64,000 bases of DNA from Liquidambar formosana (Eukaryota > Streptophyta > Magnoliopsida > Saxifragales > Altingiaceae). Positions 53,040 to 64,000 of the stretch are shown here, one piece after another. The notes under the pieces are model-generated. The model was not told where the DNA came from. It saw only the letters and a list, made by a program, of their open reading frames with translations, and ran no database searches. Location: the NCBI GenBank assembly GCA_039720395.1, contig CM077820.1:49523425-49587424 (forward strand), given 5' to 3'. Both the position numbers and the translations under genes were made by a program. How positions within the stretch are numbered: the first letter of the stretch is position 1; the number at the start of each line of letters is the position of its first letter.

Positions 53040-53420
53040 TGCAAGCTTACCTTTCTTAGCTATCAGAGGAATAGAGTTCTTGTTTCTCTTCACCAGCAGA
53101 TCACTGCAAGAAATAAATGTGAACAGTATACGATATCTGTGGATGGCAAAATGAGAGTATAGAGAGTAAGGAGAGAGAGCACAAACGTCTTGTGTCACCT
53201 TAGAGATTGTGGAGACAGATGCTATGAATATGGAGCTCACATAATAGTAAGTCAATATCTGGACAAAACCACAGGATATTCAAGTTTGATAATTTATTGA
53301 CAGTAACTTTTTCTTGGTAACCTTCATTACAGATTTACAGTTTTACTGAATCATGCATTTTTCTAAAAAATATCATACCACCGGGTCCCAATGCATTAGA
53401 CTTTTCAGTATCAAAAGAAA
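53040..53420 (-). repeat. Leader-like sequence, copy with splice-donor-like site
   Basis: It shares many words with 57495-58270: GCAAGCTTACC/GCAAGCATACC, TAGCTATCAG/CAGCTATCAG, GGATGGCAAAATGAGA/GGATGGCAAAACGAGA, GAGCACAAAC/AAGCACAAAC and GGGTCCCAATGCATTAGAC/GGGTCCCGACCCCCTAGAC. On the minus strand it reads AAGAAAG|GTAAGC near 53052, a good donor, and TTTCTTGCAG near 53104, a good acceptor. It could be a 5'-untranslated exon of an NLR or a fossil promoter copy. Confidence 0.5.
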
Positions 53421-53429
53421 AGTTAGGAT

Positions 53430-55640
53430 AAGATTAAAAATTATAATAAATAAAATAAAATAAAAACCCACATCCTTTCATCACTAGAAGCATTTGAATT
53501 GACTATTTCAACTGACTAGAGCGAGGGTTTTTGGTGAGAGAGTTTTCATTATTATGGTTGTGCAGTGGGTGTGTAGAGCAAATTTATGTTTTTATTTAAA
53601 TCACTTTGTCCTTAACAGTCATTTTACTCAATGATATAATAATAATAAAAAATCTCATTAAATGATGTGCGTAAAAGAAAAAAATGTTATGTAAATAACC
53701 ACACCCATTAAAGTCGTGATAGGTGTTTGGCATTGTGCATGTGAGAGAGATACAAGTGTTATTTATTATTTGGTCAAAGAATAAACCAGAGGGGTAGTTT
53801 AGGTACAGTAAAATAAATTAAAAATTCTTTCAATGCTTTTGACTAGAAATGGTAAATTTGTTCCCTTAAAGATTTTGATATTTGAATGTCGTGGAACCAA
53901 CAAAAATCTCTCTGGCAATAGCACCAACCAATACTTTTCATTTTCTTTTCGAACTCATATCAAACATGCTCTGTAGACGGTAAAAGAGTATTTCTAATTA
54001 TCTAATCCGTAATGTAGATAATTACAAAAATAAAATTCAAAAATTAGATATTGATTCCACAAATTTATTTATTTATTTTTTTTGTTACGGTGGTTTTGCT
54101 AATGATTGAAGCAGATCAAATTTCAACTATTACAATTAAAATTATTTTAACTTACGTATGTTACGGAATACGGAATATGTTAACTACACGAATGATATGC
54201 ATGCTATTAAAACAAGAAGTTTTTTTGTTAAGTTTAAATTTTATACACCAAATGGGAGTTTTTTAAAAACTTAAGTACGTACGCGTGTTAATAGATATGA
54301 TACGCGTATTTACTATGGCAAGAAGCCAAAATACTACATATATCGAAAGACTACATAAAAATTACACATTGAAAGACTTGCCTTGTTTATGTTGATATAT
54401 ATATATATATCAATTTAACCGAACCCTCGTTGTTGTTGGTTAGTCCAGAATTTACATAAAAGCCTTTATTGTGTCCATATTTGCTTTAAGTATATAATCA
54501 CGGAAGGGTAATTTTTTCAATTTAACAAACAAATTTAGTTACCAAAAGTTTTAAATCTTATCTAAGCATGATAAATGACTTAGAAGCCTTAGTATGAATA
54601 TTAGGTGCTTAGATTCATTTGATAGTAGTATGTGGTGATGTTGGTGTATATGGGGTTTTATTTTTTATTGCATTGCATTCATTTTCTAAAATTGTAGGAC
54701 CCGTTCGAACAGACAGTTTAGGTTTAGGTCCATTCAAACGACATATAACCCAAGAGTTTTTCTATTCTGTGGAGACTTAGTGTAGACACCCCATTTTAAT
54801 TTCATACCCCTTCACTTCTTCTTATCCTTGACATGAAGCTTATGATCGCATGCATCTTTTGATATTTGTTTTGCTTACCATTTATTATGTTCGTTTCTTT
54901 TGAGAGTAGGGAACATGTTCATATGAGTTCTGATGGAGTTTGGATGAATATGGTTGGGGAGATTGAGCATTGTGGTTGGGCATTTTTGTCATTTTACCTC
55001 CTAAAATATCCGTTTGTCCTCCAATTCTCGTCTGGTGAGTTCCGTTATAATCTTAGGGACATGCAGAATCTCTTTGTAAGATTAGCTTAAGGTTTGATTA
55101 ATTTCTAATTAGGTTTGCTCAAGAATGATCCACAAAAGCCCTTTTTAACCCTTATATTTCGATTTTTCCAGAAGATGCTTTTCAAACTTGATTCTGTTTT
55201 CAAAACTAAGGGTCTGTTTGGGAATCTCAGGATTTGGGCCAGAGATAAAAAAAAATTTAAATCAAAACCCTTATTCACAAATCCCCAAATAAAAAATTTT
55301 CCACTATAATATTTTGAAAAAAATTCATAACCCAACATATCCCCAATTTTCATCCTCAAATCAATTGTTTAAATTTTCCAAATCAGAACCCTAACTCCAA
55401 AAACTATCAATTCTAATCAAAATACTTTTTCTTTTTGTTTCAAAACCCTTAAATGTCTCGTTTACAGAAAATAACTTGTTTGATTAGAATAAAAAAACAG
55501 TAGTTGAAGAAGAAGGAGAAGGAGAAATATAAGAAAAGGATGAAGATGATGACCACGTGATGATGGAGACATGTGCGACTTGTAGAGGAGATGTAGAGAA
55601 GGTTTGTAATGGTTCAGGAGACAGAAGGGAAGAAAAAAGA
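53430..55640. other. Intergenic-like sequence, no features recognised
   Basis: AT-rich sequence with small open frames only (for example 54051-54266 and 54866-55090) that lack motifs and start context. A (TA)n tract lies at 54393-54411. Confidence 0.5.
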
Positions 55641-55644
55641 GGAG

Positions 55645-55941
55645 CAGATCTGGGTGAAGAAAGAAGAGGAGGAGATGTACAGCTTCAAAAATACTTGCGC
55701 GAATCGATTTTTCAAAAAAATGCTGAACCAACTTCTTTAAACCAACAACTTGATGGAATGCACTCAACGCATTTTGGGCCTCAAATAAGAATAAAGTAAA
55801 CGGGGCTTCTATTGGCATCCGAGAACTTGCTTTTTATCTCCCATTTATTTTATATTTTAAGATTGTTTGAAAAATATAAAATGTTTTTATAAAAACCGAA
55901 CGCATTATTTATTAAAAAACATCATTTTGAACAATTTTGTA
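55645..55941. repeat. Tandem ~295-bp duplication, unit 1
   Basis: AGATCTGGGTGAAGAAAGAA through GAACAATTTTGTAG. It is the same as 55942-56233 apart from a few substitutions and small indels. It contains the left half of the Mutator-type MITE, with its left flank, and stops inside the arm. Confidence 0.85.
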
Positions 55942-56233
55942 GATCTGGGTGAAGAAAGAAGAGGAGATGTATAGCTTCAAAAGTACTTGCGCGAATCGAT
56001 TTTTTAAAAAAAAGCTGAACCAACTTCTTTAAACCAACAACTTGATGGAATGCACTCAACGCATTTTGGGCCTCAAATAAGAATAAAGTAAACGGGGCTT
56101 CTATTGGCACCCGAGAACTTGCTTTTTATCCCCACTTATTTTACATTTTAAGATTGTTTGAAAAATATAAAAAGTTTTTATAAAAACCAAACGCATTATT
56201 TATTAAAAAAACATCATTTTGAACAATTTTGTA
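55942..56233. repeat. Tandem ~295-bp duplication, unit 2
   Basis: Second unit, continuing into the complete MITE at 56093-56490. Confidence 0.85.
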
Positions 56234-56490
56234 GAAAAAATTTTTTCCAAAATCTATCGTTTAAATGGAATTTTTGGCCATTTACAGTCTTTATTATATA
56301 AATGAATACAAAGTCCATTTAAATGATAGATTTTGGAAAAACCTTTTTCTACAAAGTTGTTCAAAATGATGTATTCTAGTAGATTATGTGATCAATTTTA
56401 ATGAAAACCTTTTATATTTTTCATAGAACTTTAAAATATAAAATAAATGAGGGATGAAAAGCAAGTCTTGGAGTGCTAATAGAGGTCCTC
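56093..56490. mobile_element. Mutator-type MITE with 9-bp target-site duplication
   Basis: The 9-bp direct repeat TAAAGTAAA is at 56084-56092 and 56491-56499. The terminal inverted repeats extend almost to the centre. The left end has CTTCTATTGGCAC, AACTTGCTTTTTATCCC and AAAACATCATTTTGAACAA; the right end has the same words inverted. About 398 bp, non-coding. Long inverted repeats plus a 9-bp duplication are the hallmark of MULE-derived elements. The same family ends are at 20681-20996 and 8640-11025. Confidence 0.85.
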
Positions 56491-56651
56491 TAAAGTAAAA
56501 CCAGCTAAGTGGCTTCCAAGGTCGTTACAAAACGCGGGCCCGACTTATTTGGTCCAGGACTATATCCAATAGATCCAGTTCTGGGCTTTGCCAAACACTC
56601 CCAATACTTTAAAAAGAAATTGGGTTGGTTAGGTTTTTCATTTTCTTAAAA

Positions 56652-56812
56652 GGACTGTGCTATTTCACCCATCTATTTCACCCACATTCTTCCACCCATC
56701 CATATGTGGCAGCTTCTCCTTATTTCATGGTGGTCTTTACATGTTTGCTTTCATCTATACGCTTTCAACACATAAGGTGGGTGGCAAAAAGATGGGTGAA
56801 GTAGCATTTTCC
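56652..56812. mobile_element. Short MITE
   Basis: The left end GGACTGTGCTATTTCACCC pairs with the complement of the right end, GGAAAATGCTACTTCACCC, continuing ATCT and CCACCCA. About 160 bp, non-coding. Confidence 0.6.
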
Positions 56813-57494
56813 TTTTTAAAAAGCCAATATATCTTGAGCTCCCAACCATCGGTTTCTTTCAAATTTCAACAAATTCACTAAGATTGAGTGTTCATTAAAA
56901 TTTGACATTTTTAAGTTAGAATTTCAAATCAATGGTATTTTGCCCCAAAAAAAAAAAAAAAAAGAGGATGAATTTGAACTTAAAATGACCGATGCACTCT
57001 TTTAAGTGTAGGAGGAAGTACCAAAGGTCGACAAGCAAGGCCACAGAGCCACCAGGTGAACTAATGTGTAAGGGCATAAATTTGAATCGAATGAGCCTAG
57101 GGTATGGGTTGACTTTCACCTCAGCATCATTCTCTAACTCGGGCAAAATGAGACTCCTAATCAATTGAATGTGTGCACATAAATCACATTTTTCTTTACA
57201 GAAGGGTATCAGGGTATGTGGCGCCATGCTCATAAATTGATGGTGACGAACATGTAGGGACGTAAGGCTGTTAAGATCTCCATTAGGCTAGTAGTGGAAA
57301 GCAACCAAAATACTCAGCAACTATTGACGCAATTGAAGTAAGTAAATAAATAAATAATGTCTTCCATCTCCTGCTCTTGTGTTTTTCCCCGTTTTCTTTT
57401 TCAGTTTCCAAAAATAAGAGTCAAAGCAAAAACCAAAGAGCAAAAACTACAACGATGACAACAACTAAAAATCAACGTGACAAATTGAAACAGG

Positions 57495-58270
57495 AAAAGG
57501 CTTTTCGCAAGCATACCTCCCTCTCTCAGCTATCAGTTTTTGTTCTTCTTCCCCTTGGCTCAAACTAGTCATAAGATGTGGGCAGATCACTTCTAAGAAC
57601 GAATGAGAGATTCACAACAGCGAATGAGTGGAAGACTTAGACGATAGCTATGGATGGCAAAACGAGAAATAAAGAGACTAAGCAAGAACAGGGAGAAAGC
57701 ACAAACTGTTTTATGTCCCCTTAAAAATAGAGGGCTGCACTTGATGATACAATGCACATGAAGCTAGCGTAACATTGAGACACCATTTTGAAGAATGACC
57801 GTAAATCACAGCCACCCATTGTGTTGACAAGTCACATAGTAAAGCTTGATGATCAATCATTGACTGATTCATTGTTATATTGATTCATGCCTTTTTTACG
57901 GAGTAGAAAATTTAAGGTCTTAATTACCGTGAAGGCGTGAATGATGGGACTGGGGAGATTGTCATCCTTGCATATTTTCACTGGGAAATGCTAGTTAGAC
58001 TCACACTTTACTCTACACTTTGTCCTACTATATAAATTTAGTTTTGTTTCAATTTTTAGGATTTAACCACATTAGTTGATCTTACAACTTGAATTTAGTC
58101 TTGTTTTAATTTTTAGGGTTTAATTATATCAGTGGGTCCTATAACTTTATACCCCTTATAATCTTATAGAAGGAGAAAGTGTGGATTAACTAAAATTCTC
58201 TTTTGATTTTTTAAACGAAGATATCAAAGCATTGGGTCCCGACCCCCTAGACTTTTAGAAAGATAAGCTG
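57495..58270 (-). repeat. Leader-like sequence, distal copy
   Basis: Aligns in pieces with 53040-53420 and with the 40-kb and 44.8-kb copies. A further partial copy (TGTTGACAGCTCACATGGTAA, given as TGTTGACAGC and TCACATGGTAA) begins near 58391. On the minus strand it has GGGAG|GTATGC near 57525, again donor-like. No open NLR exon is attached to it, so it is probably what remains of tandem promoter duplication. Confidence 0.45.
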
Positions 58271-58909
58271 GGATAAGGATGGTGGCATTTTCGTGAATAG
58301 GCGTTTCACGACCGCAATGGCTGTGATATTTCTTTTGGGTCATATCCTAGGGAAGAATGACCGTTTAACCACTGCCATGCATTGTGTTGACAGCTCACAT
58401 GGTAAAGTTTGGTGATCAATTACTGTCACGTTAACTTGAGTCATGACTTTTCCTCTTTCCTCCTCCTCCTCCTTTTTTTTTTTTAATTTATTTTTTATTT
58501 TTTTATTTTTAACTTTAAAATTGATGGCTGGTGCTCGCTCTTGTTAGGATTAGTTGAACGATCAAATCTTGGATGCACTTTTCAGATATCATCATTTTAA
58601 CTTTTAATTTCTCGCAGTTATCATTACCCGTGTAAGTGTAAGACGTTTCACACGGACCATTAGGATATTAGTTTTGGTTGAAATCTCGCCTGGAGTAAAA
58701 CCTATGATTTCCCTAATAGTTAAACAAATATAATAAAAAAAAAAAAATTGATGGTGGTTTTGATTGTCAACCTTCATTCCCACACAACCACCCCAGGACA
58801 GGTAATTTGTAGGTCATCACCCTCTTAAGCCAATTTAATTACTATTAATAATTAATTCTAGGGTAAGACTATCCTTAAATATGTTTAAATTATAAAGAAG
58901 ATGAAAATG

Positions 58910-59281
58910 GAGAAGCCGTGTGATGTGCTTTGTGGGTGTTATTGATATTCCACCATCAGATGAATCCACTGAAAACCGACAAATTAAAAAAAAAAAAACA
59001 ATAAATCAACAACTTGCCATTTAAAAATATTTAGTTTATTAGTTAATATAGAGAAGTCATGTGGTCTGCGTGCTAGAGATATTCGATCATCAGATGAATC
59101 CATTGGAACCCGACAAATTAACGCTGACAAATTTAAAAAAAAAAAACAATAAATCAACAACTTGCCATTTAAAAATATTTAGTTTATTAATTAATATAGA
59201 GAAGTCATGTGGTCTGCGTGCTAGAGATATTCGAACATCAGATGAATCCATTGGAACCCGACAAATTAACGCTGACAAATT
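58910..59281. repeat. Three-copy ~145-bp tandem repeat
   Basis: Units at 58910-59050, 59051-59198 and 59199-59281 (partial). Each runs GAGAAG(T/C)C, ...GATATTC, CATCAGATGAATCCA, CGACAAATTAA, an A-run, CAATAAATCAACAACTTGCC and ATTTAGTTTATTA. Units 2 and 3 are nearly the same; unit 1 is more diverged. A fourth, weak relative is at about 59536-59610. Confidence 0.88.
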
Positions 59282-60620
59282 AATGGGGTGGGGAAGAATT
59301 AAGGACCAATCTATAACTCTCTAGTCTCTACTTAAAGATATTTAACTTAAATTATATTTTATAAAGCTAAAGACAAGATTACATTAACCTTTTATGCCTT
59401 TCACACTACAATTATAAAGCCACCAACAACTTGCAACTTTAAAGTATTTAAATTAAATATACGTTACGGATAAATACAAGACTTTTGTTTTTCAACCTTT
59501 CACACTGCACATTAACTAAAAAATATAAAGAAAGTAGAAATCATGTGGGAGTTACGGATAGTCTTCCGATGAACAAATTAAATACAACAACTTGCTACAT
59601 AAAAGTATATATATGTTAGTTGAGTGGTCAAGTTTTAGTTGTACTCTTTGAAGATCATCATTTCAATTACTCGCAAGTCGCAACTATAGTTGCAAGTGTA
59701 TATATATGAAACGTTTTATACTAGCTATTAAGAGATTAGTCTAAACTGAAACATTGATTCAAATAGGATTTAGATCCTCTCTAATCTGTTAAGGACCAGT
59801 TCCCTCCAGTCTACGGCTCACACTGCACCACCCATTTTGAGCAGATCGAACGTTTAGCACTTAACCATGTCATTCATCCCACTTTGCCCTTTTATCTTCT
59901 TAAATAGTAATGACATCTCTCTGTGGCCAGGCGTAGCCTCTAACCTCACTCGTTCCTGCCTTTGGATGCCTTCATCTCACTATTTTGAAGGCCAAGAAGA
60001 ATTCGATTAAAAAATTATACAAATAAGGACTGTGGCACTACTGTAAACCATGAAACACATAAACTTCGAATTCACAGTGTCTAGGGAAGGCTGACGTCTA
60101 CATGAGGGGGAAGCAATCGTACGAGCTTTGCCCCTTGCTTCAAAGGTGAATCTAGGGAGTCATGACCATGAATACTGGAATCAACCCTCTCAAAAAATTG
60201 CGAAAAGATTTTAGTATAAAATATGACGATAAACTGCTATGGGGAAAAAAAAATTTCATGGCATTGGATAAATGTGCGATGACATTTTTTTTTTCCATCG
60301 ATGGAGTTTGATCGCCGTCACCGAACAATGAGCGAAATTGGAGAATGGATGAGGGCTTCAGTTGAGGTACTCCTCTGTCACAGCAATTGTTAACCGTTGA
60401 GAAGATTACAGGGTACCTATTAGTGGGATAGTTAAGTGCAAGCCGTTCGATCCGCTCAAGCCGAGATGGCATGCTGTGAGCCGTATACCGGAGGGAAATG
60501 GACACAAGCAAACTGGAGAGGATCTCAAAACCCATTGGGATAAGGGCTGAGATACCCCGATTGTTTAATGAAAAAAAAAAGAAAAAGAAAAGTATATATG
60601 CAAAATTGTTATAAATATTA
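59282..60620. other. Intergenic-like sequence with one unrecognised 157-codon minus-strand frame
   Basis: The frame 60152-60625 on the minus strand begins MFNIYNNFAYILFFF. Its first part is a T/A homopolymer translation, and no domain was recognised in the rest. I do not call it a gene. The remainder holds no feature I can support. Confidence 0.35.
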
Positions 60621-60636
60621 AACATTGAGTGGACAT

Positions 60637-60918
60637 TGAGTGGATGTCCACACTCCCTCCACTTTTTGATAATGGGAACACCACTTCATAAGTGGGTTAG
60701 GTAATCCCATCATGTGGATCTAATGCAAACAAAGATAAAAGGGGAAGGGGAGAAAGAAGAGAAGAGGTATTCGGAGATAATGAAGGGAGGAGACTGAGAC
60801 AGTGTATCTCAAAGAGTTTTGCTGATCCTTGTATAATGTTTATACATTCAGATGGAAATCAAAGAAGATGAATGAGAAATTTTCTCCTCATAACTTGTTC
60901 TAAATTCTTGGTTTTACA
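60637..60918 (+). repeat. Probable 5' LTR of the old copia element
   Basis: The end is well placed (TTTTACA before the primer-site-like sequence). The start is uncertain: TGGATGTCCACAC or a TG a few bases earlier, in a small GAGTGGACATTGAGTGG repeat. The 3' LTR lies outside the window, so the length cannot be checked. Confidence 0.5.
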
Positions 60919-61110
60919 ACACGTTATCAGCACGAATTGCTCAAGGAATTTGTGAGCAATATCATACTACCACTATCTTTTTTCTTAACCAATTTGATTG
61001 TGGTAAGTTGGTAAGTTGGTACGTTCTAAACCAATTTGATTGTGGTAAGTTGGTATGCTCTTAACCAATTTGGTTGTAGATTGGTTTTTACTCCAAATTA
61101 TATACTTAAA

Positions 61111-61462
61111 TGGATGAATCCATCTTCTCTTCGTGAAGCAAGAGAAGATTTAAAAATAAAACTTGAAGTTTTATAAATAAATAAAAGGAGTGATGATTCA
61201 TTTTCTCTTCTTGAAGTAAAAGAAAGATTTGAAAACTTGAAGTTTTCTATATGAAAAGTTATTATTTACATGTTATCTTCATGAAGGAAGAAACAAATTT
61301 CAATCTCCAAAATTTTCTATAAGAAAAGTTGTTGTTCATATATTCTCTTCTTGAAGCAAGAGATAAATATAAAAACCTGAAGTTTTCTATTATAAGAAAG
61401 GGGTTATTATTCATATTTCTCTTCTTGAAGTAAGAGACAAATTTCAAAACCTGAAGTTTTAG
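61111..61462. repeat. ~70-bp tandem repeats in the copia leader
   Basis: Five diverged units, each with TCTCTTCTTGAAG(T/C)AAGAGA, then AAA(C/A)CTGAAGTTTT and a TATAAGAAAAG-type spacer. Confidence 0.75.
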
Positions 61463-61764
61463 AAATAATGAATAAAGTCTCAATTTAATTGAATAAAGTG
61501 ATGGTCAATGATGACCAAATTAAATTGAGTAATATATTTCTCTATTCTGTGTTATGCAACTTCTTTAGATGCTTGTAAAATTTTGGTGAAAATTCGTGGG
61601 TGCGTCTTAACTTTTGCTTTAGTTAGCATAGAAGAACACACAAAAATCTGCTCTTGTTTTACTACGAATTGACTGTCAACGTCACCTCTGTTGTCAGTCA
61701 ACTTCTCTCAGATTTACTGGTAACTTCACTGTGTCAGCTTAAAGTATGTCATTTTATCATAAAA

Positions 61765-61928
61765 ACCACCAGAAGTGGAATAATGGAATACCAAACCACT
61801 AGAAGTGGAGCAATGAAATATCAAACCACAAGCTAGAAGTGGAGCAATGAAATATCAAACCACCAGAAGTGGAATGAATATATTTGGTGTGGAAAAATAA
61901 AATACCAAACCACTAGAAGTGGAATGAC
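61765..61928. repeat. Array of small hairpins (CCACTAGAAGTGG) in the copia leader
   Basis: Five units at 25-50-bp spacing, each with a CCAC(C/T)AGAAGTGG core, an inverted repeat around AGA. Spacers read (AG)CAATGAAATATCAAA and close variants. Confidence 0.8.
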
Positions 61929-61949
61929 ACTGAAGAAATAGGCATCGGT

Positions 61950-63190
61950 TTATAAAATAAACCTACGAGATAAGTGTTTTAAGTAAATACTTGGTTGAGG
62001 TTTTGTGTGTTATACTGTGTTGACAGCATGAACCCATTTTACCATTTAATTCATAACTTTAGTTCTAGTTATGATTTTGAGATGAAACGAATTGGATTTT
62101 GTCACTGACTTGTTGGGCTAACATCCTACCAATTTTCGTGTCATTGGGTGATCATTTGATATTTTTTTGCGTAATTATTTCGTGGTACACCTAAATCTAG
62201 GATTTCTGCTAGACAGCACTAACTCAATATTGAAAACTATTTTTGAATGGGTTTTGCTAGGAATTTCTCTACCAAATTTTGAGGTTACAAAGTACATTTG
62301 ATATACTTTTAAGTGATATAAACTCCAAAGCCCATTTCTTTTTGGATTGAACATATAAAAATTCATTTATACGCATCACAAATTGTTTTCACTAAAATTT
62401 CAGATTTGGTCATTGTACTTGGAGCAGATTACAGATTTTTTGCTACTTATTAGTAGCATTTTGAGAACTAGAGAGACCAACTGGAGATTGTCTCTGCAGC
62501 CCATTAAGAATCCTAGCCCCATTTTGGCATGCGTTAGTTTAATTAAAGGCACTCCCAATAGTGCCAATTGCCTAAGCAAACCTTAAAGAATTGATGAAAG
62601 GCTATCTATTAATTCTATTCTGCCATTGGAGAAGTACTAGTGCTTTGGGTAAGTTACTCTAACCGTGGTAAAGATACCTTGGCATATGTATCAATAAGGA
62701 ATTATTTTCTCTATCATATTAAAAAAAAAATGGTCATAAAGCTTTATAAAACAAGTAAATTGGTTTTACTTACTACGTGATAACAATCAATTCTGATTTA
62801 TGAGCTTGAAATTATTTGTTGGCCAATTTTTTGATTATTATCAAAACCATTTCATCATTAAATTTGATGACCATTGAAATTAAATATTTGTGACCATAAT
62901 TCTTTTGATATTTGATTCTTTTGAAAATAATCGATTTATTGCAAAATCTTATATAGATAAATATTTTCAAGATACCAAAATGTGACAATACACTGAACAG
63001 AGTGGCAAGATTGTGAAAATATTTTAATATTTCTTGCCTTGTAAGTACTATTGTAGGTGTACTAATTACTTCACGTCTATATCTAGTGAATATATGTTCC
63101 CCTATATACTCACCTGAAAACAAGCATAATTTATAAACTAGTATACGGGAAATCAAATATGAATTGCAATATGATATTGCAGATCTAATT
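61950..63190. other. Copia interior where gag is expected; nothing recognised
   Basis: AT-rich, with no copia gag motif on the plus strand. The 190-codon minus-strand frame at 62812-63384 overlaps the protease region antisense and is not a gene. Confidence 0.45.
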
Positions 63191-63199
63191 TCAAGATGA

Positions 63200-64000
63200 T
63201 TGTTAAAAATATATGTCTGGAAGACAGTGCCACAACGCACACTATCCTTCGAGATAAAAAGATATTTTTTCGACATTATATTAAATGAAATTAATGTCAA
63301 TACAATATCAGGTCCTGCGAACCTGATCGATGGCTCCGGAAGAGCCACAATCATGTTACCTGGTGGAACAAACTTACATATCAACGACGCTTTATATTAA
63401 ATCAGATCCAGAAGAAATCTGTTAAGTTTTAAAGATATACGTCGTAATGGATATCATATTGAAACTGCATATGAACGTAATGTAGAATATCTCTGCATTA
63501 CTTCAATTATTTCAGGCCAGAAGCTTGTATTAGAGAAACTTCCTACTTTCTCTTCGGGGTTGTATTATATAACTATAAGAACAATTGAATCAAATGTGGT
63601 GATGGACCTGAAGTCCTCTGATTCAAAAACTTTTATGCTTTGGCATGACCGACTTGGTCACCCGGGATCAACAATGATGCGTCGAATCCTTACCAATTCA
63701 CATGGACATCCATTAAAGAGCCAGAAGATTCTCTTGTCCAATGATTATCCATGTATTGGTTGCTCCCAAGGAAAATTGGTTATTAGACCATCTCCTACAA
63801 AAGTTATTGCTAAATCTCCAAAATTTTTGGAACGAATTCAAGGGGATATATGTGGACCTATTTCTCCACCATGTGGACCATTTCGCTATTTTATGGTTTT
63901 GATAAATGCCTCAACACGATGGTCACATGTTTGTTTGCTATCTACTCGCAATGTTGCATTTGCTAGGCTCCTTGCCCAAATAATTAGGTTACAAGCACAA
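63200..64000 (+). pseudogene. Copia pol: protease end, pre-integrase, start of integrase
   Basis: The reading gives ISGPANLIDGSGRATIML, PGGTNLHINDALY, a TAA at 63398-63400, and then 200 open codons in the same frame to the window edge. These include LLSFKDIRRNGYHIET, LWHDRLGHPGSTMMRRIL and CIGCSQGKL (the pre-integrase HHCC finger), and IQGDICGPISPPCGPFRYFM with the first catalytic Asp of integrase. VLINAST has Asn where Asp is usual. The protease active-site region upstream (DSATTHTILRD) is in another frame. The rest of pol is beyond the window. Confidence 0.85.

Larger units (their letters stand above)
60637..64000 (+). mobile_element. Old Ty1/copia element, 5' part, cut by window edge
   Basis: A probable LTR (about 60637-60918) is followed by ACACGTTATCAGCACGA, which sits where the primer site should be and is seen in this place in several plant copia groups. 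Then comes a repeat-rich leader without a gag that I can recognise, and from 63200 a copia protease-integrase region open to the edge. It is older than the other LTR elements here, as there are stops and shifts in pol. Confidence 0.75.

Noticed and set aside
52977..53255. N-terminal extension of the NLR encoded at 53 kb
   Set aside because: The frame would join exon 1 in phase, but the reading looks non-coding, it carries an internal acceptor-like site, and the sister copy at 57.5 kb has stops. Kept only as a leader-like repeat.
60152..60625. 157-codon minus-strand frame as a host gene
   Set aside because: The start is a homopolymer translation, no domain is recognised, and there is no splice or promoter support.
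62812..63384. 190-codon minus-strand frame as a gene
   Set aside because: It is antisense to recognisable copia protease sequence.

Overview
The window is nuclear DNA of a flowering plant, most likely a woody eudicot (inferred, species not resolved). Genes are split by large AT-rich introns with GT-AG borders. Repeats include LTR retrotransposons primed by initiator-Met tRNA, a plant LINE with an RNase H tail, tRNA-derived SINEs and many MITEs. No bacterial, organellar, tRNA, rRNA or CRISPR feature was seen.

The only host gene I can support is one very large CC-NB-ARC-LRR (CNL) disease-resistance gene on the minus strand. It runs from about 39.97 kb past the left edge. Its exons, in transcription order, are: coiled coil plus first half of NB-ARC (38888-39970); end of NB-ARC plus first LRR block (33644-35496); then seven LRR-only exons (31231-31938, 27341-27832, 18645-19364, 12130-12609, 7705-8415, 2870-3631, 1-247). 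Every exon is open, has good splice borders and, from the second exon on, is bounded by phase-0 introns. Together they hold about 2,350 codons. The LRR exons fall into three families: A twice, B three times, C twice. They were amplified together with long stretches of flanking intron. The N-terminus carries an octapeptide repeat, and an 8-bp tandem duplication just after the ATG throws that start out of frame.

The introns and upstream region are full of mobile elements. From left to right: a Stowaway-type MITE (1.6 kb), a MITE (3.8 kb), a MITE set in a TA microsatellite (5.8 kb), a SINE (6.6 kb), a 2.4-kb inverted-repeat element (8.6-11.0 kb), a non-autonomous copia element with gag but no pol (13157-16194), two MITEs (20.7 and 21.1 kb), and a 5-kb LINE whose 5' end is inverted (21440-26504). 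After these come a second SINE (32.8 kb), a second non-autonomous copia element about 130 bp upstream of the first NLR exon (40101-44232), and a very young, nearly intact Ty3/gypsy chromovirus-like element (45246-52351). The last is an old copia element running off the right edge (about 60.6-64 kb). Target-site duplications are visible for most of them. Two insertions can be compared with empty sites kept in the duplicated intron copies.

Between 52.4 and 60.6 kb I see no convincing gene. The stretch holds diverged copies of a leader-like sequence also found just upstream of the NLR, a 9-bp-TSD Mutator-type MITE with a tandem partial copy, another MITE, and a triplicated 150-bp repeat.
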